10,583 bases of DNA from an uncultured Prevotellaceae bacterium (lineage in GTDB: Bacteria > Bacteroidota > Bacteroidia > Bacteroidales > Bacteroidaceae). Location: NCBI GenBank assembly GCA_902800435.1, contig CADCEQ010000044.1, positions 20,282-30,864 on the forward strand, written 5' to 3'. A program made the translations under genes and the position numbers. The notes under the pieces are model-generated. The model was not told the origin of the DNA. It saw only the letters and a list, made by a program, of their open reading frames with translations, and searched no databases. Shown one piece after another: positions 6,008-10,583 of this stretch; within the stretch, counting starts at the first letter, position 1; the number at the start of each line of letters is the position of its first letter.

Positions 6008-6925
6008 ATGTGGTTATTTCTCGCCTTTATGTCGGCAGCGCTGTTAGGCTGCTACGATTCGTTTAAGAAGCAGGCGCTGAAGGGTAACGCCGTCATTCCC
6101 GTACTCTTCCTCAACACGCTGTTCTCGTCGCTCATCTTCCTGCCGTTCATCATCCTCAGCAGCACCACCAGCGTGCTCGACGGCTCGACGTTCCATGTGG
6201 CCTCGGGCGGCTGGGAGGTCCACAAGTACGTCGTGCTGAAGGCCGTCATCGTGCTCAGCAGCTGGGTTCTGGGCTATTTCGGCATGAAGCACCTGCCGCT
6301 GACCATCGTCGGCCCCATCAACGCCACGCGGCCCGTGATGGTGCTCGTCGGCGCCCTGCTGCTCTTCGGCGAGCGCCTGAACGTGTGGCAGTGGATAGGT
6401 GTGGCGCTGGCCGTCGTGTCGTTCCTGCTGCTGAGCCGCAGCGGCAAGAAGGAGGGCATCGACTTCCGCCACGACCACTGGATCTACATGATCGTCGGCG
6501 CCGCAGCCCTGGGAGCCCTCAGCGGACTCTACGACAAGTACCTCATGGCGCCCGCCAGCGAGGGTGGGGCAGGGCTCGACCGCATGCTCGTGCAGTCGTG
6601 GTACAACATCTACCAGTGCGGCATGATGCTCCTGATGCTCCTTCTGCTGTGGTGGCCAAAGCACAAGGAGACGACGCCCTTCCACTGGGCATGGTCCATC
6701 CTGGGCGTCAGCCTGTTCCTCTCGACGGCCGACTTCCTCTATTTCTACTCCCTGTCCTTGCCGTCGGCCATGATCAGCATCGTCTCGATGGTCCGGCGCA
6801 GTTCGGTGGTCGTCAGCTTCCTGTTTGGCGCTCTGTTCTTCCACGAGAACAACCTGCGTGCCAAGGCTTTCGACCTGGCCTTGGTGCTGCTCGGCATGGT
6901 GTTCCTGTATATCGGTTCAAGGTAA
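6008..6925 (+). CDS. EamA/DMT family transporter
   Basis: This 305-residue integral inner-membrane protein has about ten hydrophobic segments, at roughly residues 2-18, 29-50, 75-93, 99-120, 127-143, 158-179, 199-216, 228-250, 255-278 and 286-303. They form two halves of five, the pattern of drug/metabolite transporters with duplicated EamA domains. The segment near 99-121 (IVGPINATRPVMVLVGALLLFGE) and its partner near 255-280 (MISIVSMVRRSSVVVSFLFGALFFHE) are the conserved fourth helix of each half, ending in the usual GE or HE. The substrate cannot be read from sequence. The start at 6008 keeps the first helix whole; a later ATG at 6029 would cut into it. The gene lies 39 bases after truA with only a heptamer repeat between, so it is probably expressed with truA. 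Confidence 0.88.
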   Translation: MWLFLAFMSAALLGCYDSFKKQALKGNAVIPVLFLNTLFSSLIFLPFIILSSTTSVLDGSTFHVASGGWEVHKYVVLKAVIVLSSWVLGYFGMKHLPLTIVGPINATRPVMVLVGALLLFGERLNVWQWIGVALAVVSFLLLSRSGKKEGIDFRHDHWIYMIVGAAALGALSGLYDKYLMAPASEGGAGLDRMLVQSWYNIYQCGMMLLMLLLLWWPKHKETTPFHWAWSILGVSLFLSTADFLYFYSLSLPSAMISIVSMVRRSSVVVSFLFGALFFHENNLRAKAFDLALVLLGMVFLYIGSR

Positions 6926-6984
6926 ATAGACAATTTATAAATAAAAAATGTTGTTAAACGCTCGTCGGTTTCCTTTTTTCTTTG

Positions 6985-6992
6985 TACCTTTG
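6985..6992 (+). promoter_or_regulatory. -7 element (TACCTTTG) for the fur-purA-hisS operon
   Basis: TACCTTTG is a perfect TAnnTTTG match 25 bases before the fur ATG, preceded by a T-rich tract. The expected start near 6997 gives a leader of about 20 bases. That leader contains two minute start-stop frames, ATG AAG CTT TAA at 7002-7013 and ATG AGA TGA at 7013-7021, the second overlapping the fur start codon. No clear -33 element is visible. Confidence 0.65.
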
Positions 6993-7017
6993 CACTGGTT
7001 TATGAAGCTTTAATGAG

Positions 7018-7512
7018 ATGAAAGATAGTGTAAAGGACGCTGTAGAGAGGATTCTCGACAGCTACTTGGAGATGAACAACCACCGCAAGACGCCCGAGCG
7101 TTATGCGATTCTGCGTGCTGTCTACGACACCGACGGGCACTTCACCCTCGACGAGCTGGGCGAGAAACTGGCCAAGGAATACAAGTTCCCCGTCAGCCGC
7201 GCCACGCTCTACAACACGCTCAACCTCTTCATGGAGTTGCGCCTGGTCATCCGCCACCGCTTCCAGGGCACGACGAAGTATGAGGCCTGTTACGACAACA
7301 ACTCCCATTGCCACCAGATGTGCACCGTCTGCGGCAAGGTGACCGAAGTGCGCTCGCCCGAGATTTCAGAGGCCATCAGCGAGCTGCGCCTGAAGCGGTT
7401 CCGCAAGGACGGCTTCACCTTATATATTTACGGCATCTGCTCCACGTGCCAGGCCAGGCTGACGAGGCAGAAGAACACAAAGAAACAGACAAAACAAAAT
7501 AAAAGCAAGTAA
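7018..7512 (+). CDS. fur: Fur family metal-dependent transcriptional regulator
   Basis: The protein has 164 residues. Residues 1-85 form the winged-helix DNA-binding part: RKTPERYAILRAVYDTDGHFTLDELGEKL, then the recognition helix SRATLYNTLNLF at 60-71. The dimerisation part has the two structural zinc pairs C102/C105 (CTVC) and C141/C144 (CSTC). Aligned by eye with E. coli Fur, the sensing site differs: the HHDH stretch becomes S96-H97-C98-H99, and the histidine before SLYLYG becomes phenylalanine (DGFTLYIYG). H41 may match His33. So it is surely in the Fur superfamily, but whether it senses iron, another metal or peroxide is open; the fur symbol is by family only. The last 15 residues are a Lys/Gln/Thr-rich tail. 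Its stop shares one base with the purA start (TAATG), indicating a coupled operon with purA and hisS. Confidence 0.9.
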   Translation: MKDSVKDAVERILDSYLEMNNHRKTPERYAILRAVYDTDGHFTLDELGEKLAKEYKFPVSRATLYNTLNLFMELRLVIRHRFQGTTKYEACYDNNSHCHQMCTVCGKVTEVRSPEISEAISELRLKRFRKDGFTLYIYGICSTCQARLTRQKNTKKQTKQNKSK

Positions 7513-8783
7513 TGAACAAAGGAAAAGTAGACGTCCTGCTGGGGCTCCAGTGGGGCGATGAAGGAAAAGGAAAGGTGGTCGACGTGCTGACCCCCAAGTA
7601 TGACGTTGTAGCCCGCTTCCAGGGCGGCCCCAATGCCGGCCACACCCTGGAGTTCGAGGGCCAGAAGTACGTGCTGCGCTCCGTGCCATCAGGCATCTTC
7701 CAGGGCGGCAAGGTCAACATCATAGGCAACGGCGTGGTGCTGGCCCCCGACCTCTTCATGGACGAGGCAAAGGCCCTCGAGGCCAGCGGCCACGAGCTGA
7801 AGTCGCGCCTCCACATCTCGAAGAAGGCACACCTCATCATGCCCACCCACCGCGTGCTCGACGCCGCCTACGAGGCCCAGAAGGGCAAGAACAAGGTAGG
7901 CACCACCGGCAAGGGCATCGGTCCGACCTATACCGACAAGGTGAGCCGCAACGGCCTGCGCGTGGGCGACATCCTCGAGAACTTCCCCGAGAAGTATGCC
8001 GCCGCCAAGGCCCGCCATGAGGCCATCCTCAAGTCGCTCGGCTTCGACTACGACATCACCGAGGTCGAGAAGAAATGGCTCGAGGGCGTCGACTACCTGC
8101 GCCAGTTCCCCATCGTCGACTCCGAGCACGAGATCAACCGCATCCTGCGCAGTGGCCAGTCCGTGCTCTGCGAGGGTGCCCAGGGCACCATGCTCGACAT
8201 CGACTTCGGCTCCTATCCCTTCGTCACCTCGTCGAACACCATCTGCGCCGGAGCCTGCACCGGTCTGGGCATCGGTCCCAACAAGATTGGCGACGTCTTC
8301 GGCATCATGAAGGCCTACTGCACCCGCGTCGGAGCCGGACCGTTCCCCACCGAGCTGTTCGACGAGACGGGCAAGACCATCCGCGACCTCGGCCACGAGT
8401 ACGGAGCCGTCACGGGCCGTGAGCGCCGCTGCGGCTGGATCGACCTCGTCGCCCTGCGCTACTCCATCATGGTCAACGGCGTCACGAAGCTCATCATGAT
8501 GAAGAGCGACGTGCTCGACCAGTTCGACACCATCAAGGCCTGCGTGGCCTACCGCCAGCACGGCCAGCTCATCGACTACTTCCCCTACAACATCGAGGAC
8601 GGCATCGAGCCCGTCTACCAGGAACTCCCCGGCTGGAAGACCGACATGACGCAGTTCACCAGCGAGGACCAGTTCCCCCAGCCCTTCAAGGACTACATCC
8701 AGTTCCTGGAGAAAGAGCTCGAAACCCCCATCGCCATCATCAGCATCGGCCCCGACCGTGCACAAACCATTGTTCGCAAATGA
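7512..8783 (+). CDS. purA: Adenylosuccinate synthetase
   Basis: PurA joins IMP and aspartate using GTP, the first committed step from IMP to AMP. The 423-residue cytoplasmic enzyme is of full family length. Visible motifs are the GTP-binding and catalytic loop [12 protein letters not shown] (13-24, catalytic D16), GGPNAGHT (38-45, catalytic H44), and [14 protein letters not shown] with SRNGLR (130-150, IMP binding). [12 protein letters not shown] and the C-terminal base-binding [12 protein letters not shown] (409-420) complete the set. No active-site residue appears to be missing. The ATG overlaps the fur stop by one base, and the TGA overlaps the hisS ATG by four (ATGA), so translation is probably coupled along the operon. 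As I recall, the fur-purA-hisS order is conserved in Bacteroidales. Confidence 0.98.
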   Translation: MNKGKVDVLLGLQWGDEGKGKVVDVLTPKYDVVARFQGGPNAGHTLEFEGQKYVLRSVPSGIFQGGKVNIIGNGVVLAPDLFMDEAKALEASGHELKSRLHISKKAHLIMPTHRVLDAAYEAQKGKNKVGTTGKGIGPTYTDKVSRNGLRVGDILENFPEKYAAAKARHEAILKSLGFDYDITEVEKKWLEGVDYLRQFPIVDSEHEINRILRSGQSVLCEGAQGTMLDIDFGSYPFVTSSNTICAGACTGLGIGPNKIGDVFGIMKAYCTRVGAGPFPTELFDETGKTIRDLGHEYGAVTGRERRCGWIDLVALRYSIMVNGVTKLIMMKSDVLDQFDTIKACVAYRQHGQLIDYFPYNIEDGIEPVYQELPGWKTDMTQFTSEDQFPQPFKDYIQFLEKELETPIAIISIGPDRAQTIVRK

Positions 8784-10180
8784 AACCCAGCATACCCAAG
8801 GGAACGCGCGACTTCGGCCCACAGGAGATGGCCCGTCGCAACTACATCTTCGATACCATCCGCCAGGTGTACCAGCTCTACGGCTTCCAGCAGATAGAGA
8901 CACCCGCGATGGAAACCCTCCAGACGCTCATGGGCAAGTATGGCGAGGAGGGCGACAAACTGCTGTTCAAAGTACTCAACAGCGGCGACTTCCTCTCGAA
9001 ACTAACCGACGAAGAACTTTCAACGCTCAACGTTCAACGTTCAACGTCAGACACCCTCCATCTTGCTGCCAAAATGTGCGAGAAAGGCCTGCGCTACGAC
9101 CTCACCGTGCCCTTCGCCCGCTATGTCGTCATGCATCGCGACGAGCTCCAGCTGCCCTTCAAGCGCTACCAGATGCAGCCCGTCTGGCGCGCTGACCGTC
9201 CCCAGAAAGGCCGCTACCGCGAGTTCTGGCAGTTCGACGGCGACATCGTCGGCTCCGACTCCCTGCTCAACGAGGTCGAGCTCATGCAGATTGTCGACAC
9301 CGTCTTCCAGCGCTTCGGCGTGCGCGTGCAGATCAAGATCAACAACCGCAAGATCCTCAGCGGCATTGCCGAGGTCATCGGCGCCGCCGACAAGATAGTC
9401 GACATCACCGTCGCCATCGACAAGCTCGACAAGATAGGCATCGACAACGTCAACCAGGAGCTGCGCGACGACGGACTCACCGAGGAGCAGATCCAGAAGC
9501 TCCAGCCCATCATCCAGCTCGAAGGCACCAACGACGAGAAGCTCACGACCATCGCCGAAGTCCTGAAAGACAGCGAGACCGGCCTCAAGGGCGTCGACGA
9601 GCTCCGCACCATCCTCAGTCAGCTATGCTGCAACAGTGTTGCAGCAAAGGGAACAGCCCTCCACAACGAACTGCAGCTCGACCTCACCCTCGCCCGCGGC
9701 CTGAACTACTACACAGGCGCCATCTTCGAGGTCAAGGCCCTCGACGTCGAGATAGGCTCCATCACCGGCGGCGGCCGCTACGACAACCTCACCGGCATCT
9801 TCGGCATGCCCGGCATCTCCGGCGTCGGCATCTCCTTCGGCGTCGACCGCATCTACGACGTGCTCAACCAGCTCGAGGCCTACCCCAAGGACGCCACCAA
9901 CGGCACCCGCCTGCTCTTCATCAACTTCGGCCAGCAGGAGACCGCCTACTGCCTGCCCGTCGCCGCCCGAGCCCGCCAGGCCGGCATCCGCACCGAGGTC
10001 TTCCCCGACTCAGCGAAGATGAAGAAGCAGATGGCCTATGCCAACGCCAAGCAGATACCCTTCGTCGCCCTCGCCGGCGAGAACGAGATCAGCCAGGGCA
10101 AGCTCACGCTGAAGAACATGGAGACCGGCGAGCAGCAGCTCCTGACGCCCGACGAGCTCATCGCCGCCGTCGGCTGTTAG
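8780..10180 (+). CDS. hisS: Histidyl-tRNA synthetase
   Basis: HisRS charges tRNA-His with histidine. The 466-residue class II enzyme starts [20 protein letters not shown]. It has the [15 protein letters not shown] region (102-116), motif 2 in [24 protein letters not shown] (135-158), the histidine motif [14 protein letters not shown] (304-317), motif 3 in [14 protein letters not shown] (345-358), and an anticodon-binding domain from about 375 to the end. It is roughly a dozen residues longer than Bacteroidales HisRS as I remember them. Two stretches look inserted: residues about 80-90 ([11 protein letters not shown]), encoded by a heptamer array at 9019-9046, and residues about 282-290 (LCCNSVAAK), encoded by a perfect hairpin at 9626-9646. 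Both keep the frame and lie outside the catalytic motifs. It is the last gene of the fur-purA-hisS operon, with a GC-rich hairpin 34 bases after the stop. Confidence 0.97.
   Translation: MKPSIPKGTRDFGPQEMARRNYIFDTIRQVYQLYGFQQIETPAMETLQTLMGKYGEEGDKLLFKVLNSGDFLSKLTDEELSTLNVQRSTSDTLHLAAKMCEKGLRYDLTVPFARYVVMHRDELQLPFKRYQMQPVWRADRPQKGRYREFWQFDGDIVGSDSLLNEVELMQIVDTVFQRFGVRVQIKINNRKILSGIAEVIGAADKIVDITVAIDKLDKIGIDNVNQELRDDGLTEEQIQKLQPIIQLEGTNDEKLTTIAEVLKDSETGLKGVDELRTILSQLCCNSVAAKGTALHNELQLDLTLARGLNYYTGAIFEVKALDVEIGSITGGGRYDNLTGIFGMPGISGVGISFGVDRIYDVLNQLEAYPKDATNGTRLLFINFGQQETAYCLPVAARARQAGIRTEVFPDSAKMKKQMAYANAKQIPFVALAGENEISQGKLTLKNMETGEQQLLTPDELIAAVGC
9019..9046 (+). repeat. Heptamer tandem repeat (TTCAACG, four units) inside hisS
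   Basis: The units are TTCAACG, CTCAACG, TTCAACG and TTCAACG without gaps. The array lies in the variable stretch between LTDEEL and [11 protein letters not shown] of HisRS and is translated as [10 protein letters not shown]. Read in another frame the same DNA gives STFNV-type peptides, which I associate with this kind of repeat between Bacteroidales genes. Its position in the coding part of an essential gene is unusual. Confidence 0.85.
9626..9646. repeat. Perfect 9-bp inverted repeat (hairpin) inside hisS
   Basis: TGCTGCAAC and GTTGCAGCA flank the 3-base loop AGT. The hairpin encodes part of LCCNSVAAK, a stretch that does not resemble other HisRS sequences I know at this point, between the insertion domain and the [10 protein letters not shown] motif. 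It may be a small inserted palindromic element or chance. Confidence 0.7.
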
Positions 10181-10214
10181 CGCCTCGCCGCCGCTATCCG
10201 CCACCTCTTGTTGC

Positions 10215-10250
10215 TCAGGCGCCGCCTCCCGTTTGCGAGGCGGCGCCTGA
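10215..10250 (+). terminator. GC-rich 14-bp hairpin after hisS
   Basis: TCAGGCGCCGCCTC (10215-10228) and GAGGCGGCGCCTGA (10237-10250) pair perfectly around an 8-base loop. It lies 34 bases after the hisS stop, in the right place to end the fur-purA-hisS transcript. The following bases (ACATAAAACC) have no T run, so it is not a classical intrinsic terminator; it may work as an RNA 3'-end stabiliser instead. Confidence 0.6.
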
Positions 10251-10261
10251 ACATAAAACCA

Positions 10262-10286
10262 TTAATGTCACAGTCACAAAGTCACA
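10262..10286 (+). repeat. 25-bp GTCAC-rich repeat, copy 1 (direct)
   Basis: The copy begins TTAATGTCACAG and ends AAAGTCACA. It contains GTCAC three times, at offsets 6, 12 and 20. It is identical in all 25 positions to copy 3 and is an inverted match (24 of 25) to copy 2. Its 5' end lies 11 bases after the hairpin that follows hisS. Confidence 0.9.
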
Positions 10287-10288
10287 TT

Positions 10289-10302
10289 TTTGGTATACCA
10301 AA
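10289..10302. repeat. 14-bp perfect palindrome between repeat copies 1 and 2
   Basis: TTTGGTATACCAAA reads the same on both strands and has no loop. Just after it, a run of five C (10312-10316) and a run of seven G (10324-10330) can pair around TGGTTTT. Both lie inside the arms made by copies 1 and 2, so the whole 10262-10359 stretch can fold as nested stems. Confidence 0.8.
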
Positions 10303-10334
10303 GAGCCGTCACCCCCTGGTTTTGGGGGGGCGCG

Positions 10335-10359
10335 TGTGACATTGTGACTGTGACATTAA
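10335..10359 (-). repeat. 25-bp GTCAC-rich repeat, copy 2 (inverted)
   Basis: On the plus strand this reads TGTGACATTGTG then ACTGTGACATTAA. Its complement differs from copies 1 and 3 only at offset 19 (T for A). It can pair with either neighbour, copy 1 across a 48-base loop or copy 3 across an 86-base loop, giving two mutually exclusive large stems. Confidence 0.9.
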
Positions 10360-10374
10360 GAGAAGCGGAAATCT

Positions 10375-10407
10375 TATATATTATATTATAATATAATATA
10401 ATATATA
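10375..10407. repeat. AT-only palindromic tract between repeat copies 2 and 3
   Basis: The tract is pure A and T. Positions 10377-10400 form a perfect 24-bp palindrome centred at 10388/10389, built from TATAT-like units. It is flanked by AAGCGG (10363-10368) and CCGCTT (10430-10435), an inverted 6-bp pair, so copies 2 and 3 enclose a set of nested inverted arms around an easily melted core. Confidence 0.8.
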
Positions 10408-10445
10408 CTTAAAATGTCACTTTTCCTCTCCGCTTATTTGCACCC

Positions 10446-10470
10446 TTAATGTCACAGTCACAAAGTCACA
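10446..10470 (+). repeat. 25-bp GTCAC-rich repeat, copy 3 (direct)
   Basis: This copy is identical to copy 1 in all 25 positions, 184 bases downstream. A partial version, TTAAAATGTCAC at 10409-10420, lies between it and the AT palindrome. The identity in noncoding DNA suggests recent copying or selection on the sequence. Confidence 0.9.
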
Positions 10471-10583
10471 CATATGAAATTTTTTGCCTTTGTCTAAATA
10501 TGGTTTACTCGTTTTAGGCGTTGTTTTTTAACATTTTCGAATCCGTACGTACTTCGTTGACTCCTTACTCCAGAAAAGTTGAC

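Larger units (their letters stand above)
10251..10583. other. Intergenic region with a repeat cluster, no supported gene
   Basis: No frame here has the length or composition of a gene. It contains three copies of a 25-bp GTCAC-rich repeat, two palindromes and a C/G-run hairpin, listed separately. The remainder, 10471-10583, is AT-rich with a GTACGTAC palindrome near 10545 and GTTGAC occurring near 10555 and again at the window end. A short open frame on the minus strand enters from the right edge and stops near 10494; it is too short to assign. Confidence 0.7.

Noticed and set aside
6044..6844. Minus-strand open frame of 266 codons opposite the EamA transporter
   Set aside because: It is a His/Glu/Gln-rich shadow of a well-formed membrane protein on the other strand.
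7689..8903. Long minus-strand open frame of 404 codons opposite purA
   Set aside because: It is antisense to a clear, full-length purA and arises from the strong third-position C/G preference; its composition is not that of a known protein.
9625..10347. Plus-strand frame overlapping the end of hisS
   Set aside because: It is Arg/Pro/His-rich low-complexity translation of hisS in another frame, running into the repeat cluster.
10262..10470. Possible CRISPR array from the 25-bp repeats
   Set aside because: There are only three copies, one is inverted, spacing is irregular (48 and 86 bases), the spacers hold palindromes, and no cas gene is present.
10494..10583. Short minus-strand frame entering from the right edge, possibly a gene end
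   Set aside because: It has about 29 codons, no recognisable motif and AT-rich context; the window ends before it can be judged.

Overview
The window looks like a chromosomal housekeeping segment of a Bacteroidota, most likely a Prevotella-like member of the Bacteroidales with rather G+C-rich genes. The evidence is the gene content (a DUF4835/PorD-type protein, a DUF3127 protein, an EFR1-family ferredoxin), promoters of the Bacteroidetes TAnnTTTG type, gene neighbourhoods typical of the group (dnaN-exonuclease-DUF4835-recN and fur-purA-hisS), and heptamer repeats of a kind I associate with Bacteroidales genomes. The genus is inference.

Left part, minus strand (about 1-3862, read right to left): dnaN (sliding clamp), a DEDDh 3'-5' exonuclease with an ExoX-like tail, a secreted DUF4835 protein and recN (cut by the window edge). 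Spacings of 14, -4 and 3 bases suggest one transcript from a promoter near 3905. dnaN is frameshifted at 3052-3055 by what looks like a 26-base deletion. Restoring 26 bases gives exactly 374 codons, so this is either a real lesion in a normally essential gene or an assembly error.

Middle part: a DUF3127 protein with an SSB-like acidic tail (4024-4437, plus) is transcribed away from dnaN. It meets an EFR1 flavodoxin/ferredoxin gene (4434-5198, minus) tail to tail, with overlapping stop codons. That gene and truA (5240-5968, plus) are divergent across 41 bases. This gap is almost filled by a perfect 11-bp inverted repeat made of two outward-facing promoter elements, which predicts leaderless or nearly leaderless mRNAs. 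truA is followed by a heptamer repeat and an EamA-type membrane transporter.

Right part, plus strand: fur-purA-hisS, an operon with start/stop overlaps of 1 and 4 bases. hisS carries an in-frame heptamer repeat array and a perfect hairpin, both probably inserted sequence. A strong GC-rich hairpin follows hisS.

The last 330 bases (10251-10583) have no convincing gene. They hold a cluster of three 25-bp repeats (two direct, one inverted) built from GTCAC units, with a 14-bp palindrome, a C/G-run hairpin and a 24-bp AT palindrome between them. This cluster is the least explained part of the window. The rest is core metabolism and DNA maintenance, and I see no defence system, prophage or complete mobile element.
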